Position numbers and translations under genes: made by a program
In this document: positions 28,023 through 37,236 of the stretch, piece after piece
Position numbering within the stretch: the first letter of the stretch is position 1
Layout: each line of letters begins with the position of its first letter
Assembly: GCA_964526475.1 (NCBI GenBank)
Contig: CAZGKF010000004.1
Location: forward strand, 1 to 64,000
From: CAYVTV01 sp964526475
GTDB taxonomy: Bacteria; Bacteroidota; Bacteroidia; Bacteroidales; GCA-2748055
Length of the DNA stretch: 64,000 bases
Direction: 5' to 3'
Notes under the pieces: generated by a model
Told to the model about the DNA's origin: nothing
Databases searched by the model: none
What the model saw: the letters and a program-made list of their open reading frames with translations, nothing else

Positions 28023-28955
28023 TCATAAAAATCTTACACTCTTATATTTTTGTGGCATTTTGTCTAAAATTAGATCAAAACAGTAACCAACTGATAGCTC
28101 GTGAGAACCATCACTATACTTTCCTATCCTTGAAGTTACAAAGTCATATGAATAAGTAATTCTCAGTCCATTAAACAATTCCAGTCCGAACAATCCGATA
28201 ATTGCATCTCCGCCACGATATGAAACGCCGCCCCAGAATCTTTTATTGTATCTCAAGGTAGTATTAAGAAGTAATTGATTTGCTTTACCATCAGTTTTCA
28301 GTACAAAAGAAGGCATTATTTCATATATTGGATTCATTAGCTGTAAAATATATCCTGCTGTGGCATAATAATGTCTGACAAGATAAGGAGTAGCATCCTC
28401 GTACTTTATACGTGCCTGATTCAAATGGGTTGTGGAAATTCCAAAAAAAATCTGTTCTGATCTGTAAAAAAATCCTAAACCCATATCAAATGCAACCCTC
28501 GATTCATCATTTTTCGGGATAGAAGGGTCTCCCTGCACATCTCCAAGTCCAACAGGAATATTCCATTCAGGAGCCAATGCTTTATTTAATATACCCATAT
28601 TTATCCCAATACCAAGTTTTCCGCTTCCAAGGTCTATGCGATAAGCGTAGGATAAATTCAGAGACAGGTCGCTGTTAAAACCGTAACTGTCATTTAGAAT
28701 AGACAAGCCAACACCATGACTTGCGCCAAGAAAATTAATTGCACCATTTGCATTAAAGAAAGAAGTAGATGGTGCTCCGGTAAAGCCAACCCATTGCTCC
28801 CTGTGTATACCTGTTAAGCAAATCCTGTCCAGACTGCCTGCTGCTCCGGGATTATAAAGTCCTATAACATTAGTATTCTGACTAAACTCAGGATCCTGTT
28901 GAGCGAATAAAGATAAGCCTGCCCACACCATTAATATAATAAGTATGCTTCTCAA
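28023..28955 (-). CDS. porP: PorP/SprF family type IX secretion outer-membrane protein
   Basis: 310 residues with a signal peptide (ILMVWAGLSLFAQ) and the family opening QDPEFSQNTNVIGLYNPGAAG, then HREQWVGFTGAPSTSFF. The rest is a beta-barrel closing with SYDFVTSRIGKYSDGSHELSVGYCF. Because it directly precedes gldKLMN it is the PorP-type core component that anchors PorE and the ring, rather than one of the many stand-alone SprF copies. Upstream 198 bp contain an AT-rich palindrome. Confidence 0.93.
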   Translation of the reverse strand: MRSILIILMVWAGLSLFAQQDPEFSQNTNVIGLYNPGAAGSLDRICLTGIHREQWVGFTGAPSTSFFNANGAINFLGASHGVGLSILNDSYGFNSDLSLNLSYAYRIDLGSGKLGIGINMGILNKALAPEWNIPVGLGDVQGDPSIPKNDESRVAFDMGLGFFYRSEQIFFGISTTHLNQARIKYEDATPYLVRHYYATAGYILQLMNPIYEIMPSFVLKTDGKANQLLLNTTLRYNKRFWGGVSYRGGDAIIGLFGLELFNGLRITYSYDFVTSRIGKYSDGSHELSVGYCFDLILDKMPQKYKSVRFL

Positions 28956-29052
28956 AGAAGATAAAGCTAATAATTATCAATTAGTTGTATTCTACTGATT
29001 TACTATGCAAAAGTTCTGCTAAAGTAAAAAAAAATATTACTATGTAACAAAT

Positions 29053-29076
29053 TTATTAACATTTTATTGTTAATAA
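29053..29076. promoter_or_regulatory. Perfect AT-rich inverted repeat upstream of porP
   Basis: Arms TTATTAACA (29053-29061) and TGTTAATAA (29068-29076) are exact reverse complements around a 6-base loop. It sits between the end of the arginase-fold gene and the porP start, about 98 bp upstream of porP. Either an operator for the type IX operon or a weak terminator of the upstream gene; no T tract follows directly. Confidence 0.35.
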
Positions 29077-29153
29077 TAGGCATGAAAAAGACCATGAATA
29101 AGGAAATTCATAAAACCTTTCCTTTTAATCAATGCCGTAATACTATTGTTACA

Positions 29154-30311
29154 TTATGAAAATCTTCTGTAAGCCTTCCATAACCTGTTGGGGATATCCT
29201 TATTACAAGCCTGCTGGTAATCGCTATAAGAACATGATATTATAACATTTCCTCCTGTTTTCTCATCGGTAAAAGGAATTTCCATCCACCAGCGCTCCGT
29301 AAGCTGACTCTTATAAAATATTAGGTCATAACCCAACTCCTCCATGTTTACAATATACTTTGTATTTCCTGGTTTATTACCTTTTTCATTGATCTTAAGT
29401 GAATAACCTTCCATAAAGTACCATGCTGCTTGTGCGGCAAGTTGACTAGTCTGATCATTAACATCTTTCTGCGGTAATATATTAAAAAACCCTATCCCAT
29501 CTATATTACCTGATGTACCGGCATATCTTGCCATCTGGCATAACTCATGACCAAAAAAACCATTTGGTGAAGGCAATATTACACCGGGAGCATCAGACTG
29601 GCGGACGCAAGCCATATCTATACTCACAAAACATACATCTCTGAGAAAAGGTTCAATCTGTAATAAATCTTCCCTTGCTGATCCCAGTCTGATGCAGTCG
29701 TATCCCCTCTTTTCAAGTTGATCAATAACTTTCGGATGAGAAAAATATATCTGATGGCCAATATTAAAAAAATAGAAATGTGAAGATCTTTTACCTTTCA
29801 GGATATGATCAAGGTAACCTGATGAGGTTATATTCTTTTCCCTGAGTCCATAATCAATCCTTCCATCAATAATTCCAAGGGTGAAAGTTTTTCTTATTTT
29901 CTCAAATGCAAGGTTAATCCCAAAGGTAAGATCCTGACTACCGCCAATAAATACAGGCAACACATTATTATTTCTTAGCTCCAAAGTTACATCCTTCAGA
30001 GCATAATATGTATCGCTAATATTTCCTGTTATTTTGATGTTTCCCAGATCAATAACTCTTGTCTTTTTGTTAATGGATGTCAGTTGATATAATTTTGATC
30101 TAACTCTATCAGGAGCTAAAGCAGATCCGGGTATAACAGCATTTTTATCCTCAGGAACGCCCACAATTGCAATATCATATGATGAAATATTCCTGACCGG
30201 CAGGCTTGGAGTATGTATACCGACATATCTGCTGAAGGAATATCTTTCCTGAACCGGTATGAACTCAGGCTTTTCAAGACTCACCGGATTGAAATAATCA
30301 TTGAGATCCAT
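29154..30311 (-). CDS. Arginase-fold (ureohydrolase) family protein with degenerate metal motifs
   Basis: 385 residues with the arginase/agmatinase/formimidoylglutamase fold. The three metal-binding motifs can be placed but are altered: GGSQD at 123-127 where active enzymes have GGDHS, DGRID at 149-153 for DAHxD, and SIDMACVRQSDAP at 230-242 for SxDxDxxDP. Two histidines and one aspartate are lost, so a normal two-manganese centre is unlikely. Databases probably call it formimidoylglutamase. No histidine-degradation genes are near. It lies 3 bp after topA and upstream of porP, suggesting a role tied to the envelope/secretion cluster (inference). Confidence 0.8.
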   Translation of the reverse strand: MDLNDYFNPVSLEKPEFIPVQERYSFSRYVGIHTPSLPVRNISSYDIAIVGVPEDKNAVIPGSALAPDRVRSKLYQLTSINKKTRVIDLGNIKITGNISDTYYALKDVTLELRNNNVLPVFIGGSQDLTFGINLAFEKIRKTFTLGIIDGRIDYGLREKNITSSGYLDHILKGKRSSHFYFFNIGHQIYFSHPKVIDQLEKRGYDCIRLGSAREDLLQIEPFLRDVCFVSIDMACVRQSDAPGVILPSPNGFFGHELCQMARYAGTSGNIDGIGFFNILPQKDVNDQTSQLAAQAAWYFMEGYSLKINEKGNKPGNTKYIVNMEELGYDLIFYKSQLTERWWMEIPFTDEKTGGNVIISCSYSDYQQACNKDIPNRLWKAYRRFS

Positions 30312-30314
30312 TGT

Positions 30315-32642
30315 TTACTTTTTACCCTTTTTTTTTGGTTTCTTATTCTTTTCAGATTCAGATATAATCCTCTCACAACTTTCACGTGTAAGGTCTTCAG
30401 GTTTAAATCCTTTTGGTATTCTGAAATTGTTATTTCCGGCTTTAATATATTCCCCAAACCTTCCATTAAGTACTTCAATAAGGGGATCACCCGGGAAGGA
30501 TAATATAATCCGGTTTTTCTCCTTGTTTTGTTTTTCGAGAATTACCTCTTCAGCTCTTTCTAAAGTTATGTTTAATGGACTATCAGATTTGGGAATAGAA
30601 TAAAATTTTTCTTTATACCGCAAATAAGGTCCAAACCTGCCAACTGCCGCAATTATTTCATCTCCATCAAATTTACCTATGGTACGAGGCAATTCAAATA
30701 ACCGGAGAGCCTCTTTCAGGGTGATTGTTTCAATACTTTGCCCCTTTAAAAGGCTTGCAAATTTTGGCTTCTCACTATCATCTGCATTTCCTATCTGTAT
30801 TAATGGCCCGTATCTGCCTATTTTAACTGTAACTGGTTTCCCTGAGACCGGATCAGTTCCAAGAAGTCTCTCCCCCCTGGCTTTTTCACTTACCTTCTCC
30901 GTTTCTTTGATCTTTGAATGAAACCTGGAATAAAATCGATCTATCATTTCAGTCCACTCCAGTTTCCCTTCTGCAATTAAATCAAATTCCCCTTCAACAG
31001 AAGCTGTAAAATTATAATTCATTATTTCTCCGAAATACTGTTCAAGAAAATCATTTACAATGATCCCTATATCGGTAGGAAACAATTTTGCCTTCTCATT
31101 TCCATAAATTTCAGTTTTCCCGGATTCTTCCAGTTTATTATTTACAAGTGATATAATTTTATAAATCCGGGGAGTTCCGGAGCGGTCTTCCTTAATAACA
31201 TATCCCCTCTGCTGTATAGTTGAAATTGTTGGCGCATAGGTTGATGGTCTTCCAATACCAAGTTCCTCCAGTTTTTTAACAAGACTTGCTTCTGTGTACC
31301 TTGGAGGACTTCCTGTAAATTTTTCTGTTGCGTCTATTCTTTCAGGTAAAAGAGGGTCAGACTCTTTCAATGGGGGAAGGATGATTTTATTCATATCTTC
31401 TTCCTCCTCATCAACAGATTCCAGATATATTTTTAAAAAACCGTCGAAAAGGATCACCTCACCGGTAGCAATAAAATAATCTTCAGTATTTGTATTTTTT
31501 ATCTTTATTATTGTCTTTTCAAGAGCTGCATCAGACATCTGGGAAGCAATTGTACGTTTCCAGATAAGATCATATAATCGCTTTTCAGGATTTGAACCCG
31601 TTGTGGTATCATTTTCCATATATGTAGGACGAATGGCTTCATGCGCTTCCTGAGCCCCCTTACTTTTGGTTTTATAGTTTTTTGTATTCAGATACTCCTT
31701 CCCGTATTTCAGTTGAATTTCTTTGGCTGAAGCAGCCAGTGCTGTTGCTGAAAGATTCACGGAATCAGTTCGCATGTATGTAATTTTACCGGCTTCATAC
31801 AATCTCTGAGCAACAGCCATTGTTTGAGCCACTGAAAACCCAAGTTTTCTGCTGGCTTCCTGCTGAAGCGTTGATGTAGTAAAAGGAGGAGAAGGTGATC
31901 TTTTTCCGGGTTTTTTGCTTACACTTTCGACTGAAAATCTGGCATTAATAAGTTTTTTTAGAAACTCTTTTGTTACATCAGCATTCTTTAACCTCTTGTT
32001 AAGTTCTGCATTCAATCTGAACTTTTTCCCTTCCTCTCCCTCAAAAGTAAAACATGCTATTACCCTGAAAGCAGAATCTGAAACGAAACCAGCTATTTCC
32101 CTTTCTCTTTGTACAATGAGTTTTACGGTTACAGACTGAACCCTTCCGGCAGAAAGAGCCGGTTTTATTTTTTTCCAAAGAAGTGGCGATAATTCAAACC
32201 CTACAAGACGATCAAGAATCCGTCGTGCCTGTTGGGCATTTACAAGATTTGTATTTATAAACCTCGGATTTTGAATTGCCTTCTGAATGGCATCTTTGGT
32301 TATTTCATGAAAAACAATACGTTTAGTTTTGTCCTTATCCAATCCAAGAATCTCAAACAAATGCCAGGCAATAGCTTCTCCTTCACGGTCTTCATCAGAT
32401 GCCAGCCAAACAGTATTTGCTTTTTTCGATAAAAGGTTCAGCTCTTCAACTATCTTTTTCTTTTCCTCTGAAACAATATATTCCGGTTTATAATTATTAT
32501 TTATATCAATCCCCAGATTTTTCTTTGCAAGGTCCCTGATATGACCAAAACTGGATTTAACAAGAAACTCCTTCCCCAAAAACTTCTCTATGGTCCTGGC
32601 TTTTGCAGGAGATTCAACTATTACAAGATTTCCGTCCTTCAT
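30315..32642 (-). CDS. topA: DNA topoisomerase I (type IA)
   Basis: Relaxes negative supercoils. 775 residues. TOPRIM domain at the N-terminus with LVIVESPAKARTIEKFLG and the acidic triad ASDEDREGEAIAWHL near 81-95. The active-site tyrosine is in GKITYMRTDSVNLS near residue 287. The gate includes SAGRVQSVTVKLIVQRE. The C-terminus lacks four-cysteine zinc fingers and instead has repeated topoisomerase C-terminal segments (VGRFGPYLRY, NGRFGEYIKA), as usual in Bacteroidota. It ends in a basic tail (KKPKKKGKK). The arginase-fold gene starts 3 bp after it. Confidence 0.97.
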   Translation of the reverse strand: MKDGNLVIVESPAKARTIEKFLGKEFLVKSSFGHIRDLAKKNLGIDINNNYKPEYIVSEEKKKIVEELNLLSKKANTVWLASDEDREGEAIAWHLFEILGLDKDKTKRIVFHEITKDAIQKAIQNPRFINTNLVNAQQARRILDRLVGFELSPLLWKKIKPALSAGRVQSVTVKLIVQREREIAGFVSDSAFRVIACFTFEGEEGKKFRLNAELNKRLKNADVTKEFLKKLINARFSVESVSKKPGKRSPSPPFTTSTLQQEASRKLGFSVAQTMAVAQRLYEAGKITYMRTDSVNLSATALAASAKEIQLKYGKEYLNTKNYKTKSKGAQEAHEAIRPTYMENDTTTGSNPEKRLYDLIWKRTIASQMSDAALEKTIIKIKNTNTEDYFIATGEVILFDGFLKIYLESVDEEEEDMNKIILPPLKESDPLLPERIDATEKFTGSPPRYTEASLVKKLEELGIGRPSTYAPTISTIQQRGYVIKEDRSGTPRIYKIISLVNNKLEESGKTEIYGNEKAKLFPTDIGIIVNDFLEQYFGEIMNYNFTASVEGEFDLIAEGKLEWTEMIDRFYSRFHSKIKETEKVSEKARGERLLGTDPVSGKPVTVKIGRYGPLIQIGNADDSEKPKFASLLKGQSIETITLKEALRLFELPRTIGKFDGDEIIAAVGRFGPYLRYKEKFYSIPKSDSPLNITLERAEEVILEKQNKEKNRIILSFPGDPLIEVLNGRFGEYIKAGNNNFRIPKGFKPEDLTRESCERIISESEKNKKPKKKGKK

Positions 32643-32727
32643 ATCTGGTACCTTCGCTTAACAATTAAAATCTGCAAAGTAAAACAAATACAATCCTAAG
32701 TTCAAAATTTTAAAAGAAAATTATTAT

Positions 32728-32735
32728 TATTTTTG
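32728..32735 (+). promoter_or_regulatory. -7 promoter element upstream of the PBP1A gene
   Basis: TATTTTTG matches TAnnTTTG exactly, 20 bp before the start codon, in the 113 bp between the divergent topA and PBP genes. No clear -33 TTTG at standard spacing. Confidence 0.45.
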
Positions 32736-32755
32736 AATTTCAAAGTCATTCTGCC

Positions 32756-35110
32756 ATGTCTGTCAAAAAACACACAAAATCCTTTTACCTGCGAATCTTA
32801 TGGACACTTTTTGCATTTCCCTTCCTTATTATTATCCTTATCTTCGTCTTAATTTCAAACGGCTCTTTTGGCTTCCTTCCAACATTTGAAGATCTGGAAA
32901 ATCCGAAAAACAACCTGGCATCCGAAATTTATTCAGAAGATAACCAATTACTCGGAAAAGTGTTCATAGAAAACCGCACTTTTATTGAATACGAAAATTT
33001 GTCTCCTTATCTTATTAATTCCCTTATCGCAACTGAAGATATTCGTTTCAGAAAACATGCCGGCATTGATCCGAGAGGTCTTGCAAGAGTTTTTTTCAGA
33101 ACTATACTTAGCGGACAGAATACAGGCGGAGGCAGCACTATAACACAACAACTGGCAAAAAATCTTTTCGACAGGGACGTACGTGGTAAAAATCAAATTG
33201 TGAGATTTTTCACTTTAGTTATTACTAAATTTAAAGAATGGCACACAGCTGTTAGATTAGAGAAATTTTACACAAAAAACGAGATACTTGTTATGTATCT
33301 CAATACAGTAACTTTTGGGCACGAAACCTATGGGATAAAATCAGCTGCCGAAGTATTCTTTAATACTTCTCCCGATTCCCTTAAAGCTGAACAGGCAGCA
33401 TTACTGGTCGGCACTCTCAAGGCCCCTACTTATTACAGTCCGGTTCTTAACCCGGAAAATGCTTTAAGAAGAAGAAACATTGTACTTAGTCAGATGCATA
33501 AATATAACTTTATCAGCCAGGCAGTATCTGACTCCCTCTCTTCTATACCTCTCGAGCTTAATTATAATGTGCAGAGTCATATCTCCGGGCCTGCCAATTT
33601 TTTCAGAACTTACCTTCAAACTATCCTTACAAGAAGAGATCCTAATTCCCGGCGCGATGATTATTTCTCATATGCCCAGTTTAAAAGCGACTCTGTCTCC
33701 TGGGAAACTAACCCTTTATACGGATGGGCAAACAAAAACTTCAAAGCTGACGGGTCAACGTATAATCTGTATAAGGATGGCCTGAAAATTTATACTACAA
33801 TTAATTCCCGAATGCAGCAATATGCGGAAGAATCTGTTGATGAACACCTGGGTAAAAAACTTCAGGAAGAATTTTTTGAAGATAAAAAATCGAACATACG
33901 ACCTCCCTTCTCTGATGATCTGACAAATCAAGAAATAACACGTATTATGAATCAGGCAATGCGGCGTACCGATCGCTACCGTATACTCCGCGCGAATGGA
34001 GTGGAAAGGGATTCCATACTGAAAGTTTTCCGAACTCCGGTTGATATGAGAGTTTTTACCTGGAAGGGAGAGGTTGATACTGTTATGACACCCCTGGACT
34101 CGCTGAGATATTATAAATATTTTCTCAGGGCAGGTTTTATGGCCATGGAACCTTCAACCGGCCATGTGAAAGCCTATGTCGGAGGTCATAATTTTAAATA
34201 TTTCAAATACGATCATGTCACACAAAGCAAGCGACAGGCAGGATCAACAATTAAACCTTTCCTTTATACCCTTGCCATGCAGGAAGGATTTTCCCCTTGC
34301 CATCTGGTACCCAATGTAGCTGTTACGTTTCAGGATAATGATTCTACATGGACTCCCAGAAATTCCGGGCGTTTTGATATGGAAGGGAAAATGGTTACTC
34401 TTAAATGGGGGCTTGCTAATTCAGTAAATTATATTTCTGCATGGCTTGTAAAACGATTTCATCCTCAAGCCGTTATAGATGTCATCAAAAAAATGGGTGT
34501 TAAAAGTCATATTGATGCCGTACCCTCGGTAATCTTTGGAACATCTGATTTATCCCTTGAGGAAATGGTAGGAGCGTTCAATACATTTGCCAATAAGGGA
34601 GTGTATATTGAACCAATGTATGTTACCAGAATTAAAGATAAGAATGGCAATGAAATCTCCACTTTTGTTCCCCAGCAGGTTGAAGCCATTAGCGAGAATA
34701 CCTCTTATCTGATGGTACAGCTTTTAAAAGGAGTCGTGGATGAGGGGACCGCCGGAAGACTACGTTATTTTTATAATTTTTCAGGTGAATTAGGAGGAAA
34801 GACAGGAACAACTCAAAATCATTCCGATGGATGGTATTTGGGAATTGCTCCTAAACTTACTGCCGGAGCATGGGTTGGAGCAGAAGACCGTTCAGTGCAT
34901 TTTCGCTATTTGGGACAGGGGTCCGGGTCATATATGGCACTCCCCATATATGGAGCCTTCTTCCAGAAGGTTTATGCCGACACTACTTTAAATATAACAG
35001 AGGAAGATATTTTTGAGCCACCGGTTAATTTCAATATTAACTTAGATTGTCCTGAAGTTGATCCAAGAGCCGGTATTCTATATTATGAAGAAGGGGACGA
35101 CGAATTTTAA
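32756..35110 (+). CDS. Penicillin-binding protein 1A, bifunctional transglycosylase/transpeptidase
   Basis: Polymerises and cross-links peptidoglycan in the periplasm. 784 residues: N-terminal membrane anchor (IIILIFVLISNGSFGFLP), GT51 transglycosylase (about 60-240) with catalytic ATEDIRFRKHAGIDPRG and GGSTITQQLAKNLF, then the transpeptidase with the nucleophile in STIK (Ser497), SVN in NSVNYISAW, and KTGTTQNHSDGW. Class A, mrcA/ponA-like. Single gene, divergent from topA. An AT-rich hairpin follows the stop. Confidence 0.96.
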   Translation: MSVKKHTKSFYLRILWTLFAFPFLIIILIFVLISNGSFGFLPTFEDLENPKNNLASEIYSEDNQLLGKVFIENRTFIEYENLSPYLINSLIATEDIRFRKHAGIDPRGLARVFFRTILSGQNTGGGSTITQQLAKNLFDRDVRGKNQIVRFFTLVITKFKEWHTAVRLEKFYTKNEILVMYLNTVTFGHETYGIKSAAEVFFNTSPDSLKAEQAALLVGTLKAPTYYSPVLNPENALRRRNIVLSQMHKYNFISQAVSDSLSSIPLELNYNVQSHISGPANFFRTYLQTILTRRDPNSRRDDYFSYAQFKSDSVSWETNPLYGWANKNFKADGSTYNLYKDGLKIYTTINSRMQQYAEESVDEHLGKKLQEEFFEDKKSNIRPPFSDDLTNQEITRIMNQAMRRTDRYRILRANGVERDSILKVFRTPVDMRVFTWKGEVDTVMTPLDSLRYYKYFLRAGFMAMEPSTGHVKAYVGGHNFKYFKYDHVTQSKRQAGSTIKPFLYTLAMQEGFSPCHLVPNVAVTFQDNDSTWTPRNSGRFDMEGKMVTLKWGLANSVNYISAWLVKRFHPQAVIDVIKKMGVKSHIDAVPSVIFGTSDLSLEEMVGAFNTFANKGVYIEPMYVTRIKDKNGNEISTFVPQQVEAISENTSYLMVQLLKGVVDEGTAGRLRYFYNFSGELGGKTGTTQNHSDGWYLGIAPKLTAGAWVGAEDRSVHFRYLGQGSGSYMALPIYGAFFQKVYADTTLNITEEDIFEPPVNFNINLDCPEVDPRAGILYYEEGDDEF

Positions 35111-35114
35111 AAGC

Positions 35115-35136
35115 AACTTTAATTATTATTAAAGTT
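35115..35136. terminator. Hairpin after the PBP1A gene
   Basis: Arms AACTTTAAT (35115-35123) and ATTAAAGTT (35128-35136) are perfect reverse complements with a 4-base loop, 5 bp after the PBP stop. It lacks a GC-rich stem and a long T tract, so it is only a candidate terminator. Confidence 0.4.
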
Positions 35137-35197
35137 TCGCAGATGCTCAACTTGTTAAAAAATAAAAAAGAATCTTTAAGGCAATATTTTTGTTCTT

Positions 35198-35325
35198 ACC
35201 TGACTCACCCCCCAAGAGGCTGTCTAAAAAGACTAATCATTGAATTAATAGATTACAAATTGAAAGTGAATTCTAAAGTCATCAGGCTTTTTAGACAGCT
35301 TCATTCAAGGGGGGGTGGGTCAGGT
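35198..35325. repeat. Long imperfect inverted repeat, MITE/IS-remnant-like
   Basis: In the 416 bp gene-free stretch 35111-35526. The left arm (35198-35231) reads ACCTGACTCACCCCCC then GCTGTCTAAAAAG. The right arm (35287-35325), reverse complemented, reads ACCTGACCCACCCCCC then GCTGTCTAAAAAG, with a few extra bases between the halves. A 55-base spacer separates the arms. The inner GCTGTCTAAAAAG resembles terminal repeats of some insertion sequences. No transposase is present. A short open frame through it is an artefact of the repeat. The flank to the right recurs near 63.45 kb. Confidence 0.65.
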
Positions 35326-35363
35326 ATAAATTTTCGTTGATATTGATTCAGATCAAACAGGAG
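35309..35363 (-). repeat. Dispersed repeat, copy A
   Basis: Read on the minus strand this stretch matches 63422-63477 on the plus strand almost base for base. The shared blocks are TTTGATCTGAAT, AATATCAACGAAAA, TTTATACCTGACC and a C-rich end. The differences are three substitutions and one 3-base insertion. It is non-coding in both places. Confidence 0.7.
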
Positions 35364-35526
35364 GAAAACAATTTTATTCTTCTTTATAATATCTCTGATA
35401 CGACGAATGAAATATTATTTTGAAAATGGAAATTTTAAATAACTGAATATCAAAATTCAAAGAATTACTTATTGTGTATAACCCTTTTACTATGCATGAT
35501 ATAAACATCTGCGTAACTTTAATTAA

Positions 35527-37233
35527 TTAATCAGACTGGGTTTCCCCGGGAATAGCATCAATCAGTGTTTTTGTATAATCCGAGACAGGATTTGAATATA
35601 TTTCTTCCGTACTCCCCGTTTCTTCTATCTTTCCATCTTTCATAACTATTATCCTGTCAGACATATATTTTACTACCGCCATATCATGCGAAATAAAGAT
35701 ATATGTAAGTCCGGATTTTTTCTTAATATCATTCAGGAGGTTTAATATCTGTGCCTGTACTGAAACATCCAGAGCTGATACTGCTTCATCAAGAATAATT
35801 AATTCAGGTTCCAGAATAAGGCAACGCGCAATTCCAATCCTTTGCCTCTGCCCTCCTGAAAATTGATGTGGGTATTTAAAAAGACTTTCTGGTGGTAAAC
35901 CTACTTTTTCAAGGATTCTTACAGCTCTTTCCTTTTGTTCCTTTCTGGTGAGATGCTTCAGATGCACTTTCACCGGTTCTGTAAGGGTATCTAAAATATT
36001 CCAAACAGGGTTAAGGGAGGAATACGGATCCTGAAATACAACCTGCACCTTTGTCCGGAAATCAAACAACTTTTTCCCTTTTAATTTACTGATGTTTTCT
36101 CCCTTAAATATAATATTCCCTGTACCGGTAGGCAAAAGGTGCAGAATTGCTTTACCCAGGCTGGTTTTTCCACATCCCGATTCTCCAACCACTCCTACTG
36201 TTTCTCCCTTATAAACAAACAGGCTTACGGTATCAACAGCAGTAATTTCCCTTTTTCTGCTACTCAATAAACTTCCGGGATTATTAAAATATACAGATAA
36301 GTTATCTATTCTCAAAACAGGTAATTCACCAGGAGTTCTTTTTGTTGTCTTCACAGATTTTTCTTTCAGTAGTTCCGGACGAACGCCCTTTTCAAAATCA
36401 CTGACAGTAAGTAACCGGTCAGGTTTATCAGTTAATGAAGGCATGCAGGCAAGCAATCCTCTGGTGTAAGGATTTTCAGGGAATTGAAAAATTTGTTCCC
36501 GGAGCCCTTCCTCAACAACTTTTCCTCCCCTGATAATAATATTATGATCGGCAAATTCTTTCAGCAAACGTAAGTCGTGTGTTATGAAAATAATGCCAAG
36601 ATTGTGATTTTCTTTCATCTCCCGGAGGAGTTCCAGTATGCTCTTCTGAACAGTTACATCAAGAGCTGTAGTAGGTTCATCTGCAATCAGTAATTCAGGG
36701 TCGGACGACAAAGCCATTGCAATCATTACCCTTTGTCTTTGACCACCTGAAAGCTGATGAGGATAGGAATTATAAATTTCCAAAGGCTTTGGAAGCTTAA
36801 CTTCCCTGAACAAATGCTTAACTTTTTCAAAAGCCTCAACATCCCTGATACTTTTATGTGCACGTAAAGCCTCCTTTACCTGAAATCCACATTTCATTGA
36901 AGGATTCAACGAAGTCATTGGGTCCTGAAATATCATTGAAATTTTATTTCCCCGTATTTTCCGTAATTCATTCTCTGTCAACTTTATGGTATCAATCTGG
37001 TGATCTGCTCCTGAAAAAATAATATTTCCTGATACATAATGTATATTGGGAGGTAATAATCTCAATACTGACAGCGCAATCAATGATTTACCGGAACCGG
37101 ATTCCCCTGCAATTCCTGTAACCTGGCGGGCAGGAACTTTAAAAGATATCTTATCAAGAAGAATATCAGACAAGACACCCTTCCTGAAAAGGGCAACTGA
37201 AAGATCTTTTATTTCCAGAACATTTTCATCCAT
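35527..37233 (-). CDS. Peptide ABC transporter dual ATP-binding protein (DppD-DppF fusion)
   Basis: 568 residues with two complete nucleotide-binding domains. First half: Walker A GESGSGKSLIALS, signature LSGGQRQRVMIAMAL, Walker B LLIADEPTTALD. Second half: GESGCGKTSLGKA, FSGGQRQRIGIARCL, LIILDEAVSALD. The oligopeptide_HPY-like C-terminal tail (NPYTRGLLACMPSL) follows the first domain. This is the energy unit for di/oligopeptide or nickel uptake of the Opp/Dpp family. The permease and binding-protein genes are not in the window. Follows the 152-residue protein by 3 bp. Confidence 0.93.
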   Translation of the reverse strand: MDENVLEIKDLSVALFRKGVLSDILLDKISFKVPARQVTGIAGESGSGKSLIALSVLRLLPPNIHYVSGNIIFSGADHQIDTIKLTENELRKIRGNKISMIFQDPMTSLNPSMKCGFQVKEALRAHKSIRDVEAFEKVKHLFREVKLPKPLEIYNSYPHQLSGGQRQRVMIAMALSSDPELLIADEPTTALDVTVQKSILELLREMKENHNLGIIFITHDLRLLKEFADHNIIIRGGKVVEEGLREQIFQFPENPYTRGLLACMPSLTDKPDRLLTVSDFEKGVRPELLKEKSVKTTKRTPGELPVLRIDNLSVYFNNPGSLLSSRKREITAVDTVSLFVYKGETVGVVGESGCGKTSLGKAILHLLPTGTGNIIFKGENISKLKGKKLFDFRTKVQVVFQDPYSSLNPVWNILDTLTEPVKVHLKHLTRKEQKERAVRILEKVGLPPESLFKYPHQFSGGQRQRIGIARCLILEPELIILDEAVSALDVSVQAQILNLLNDIKKKSGLTYIFISHDMAVVKYMSDRIIVMKDGKIEETGSTEEIYSNPVSDYTKTLIDAIPGETQSD

Positions 37234-37236
37234 TTA

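Noticed and set aside
35143..35340. 65-codon open frame after the PBP1A gene
   Set aside because: It lies across the inverted repeat 35198-35325 and has no recognisable protein pattern.
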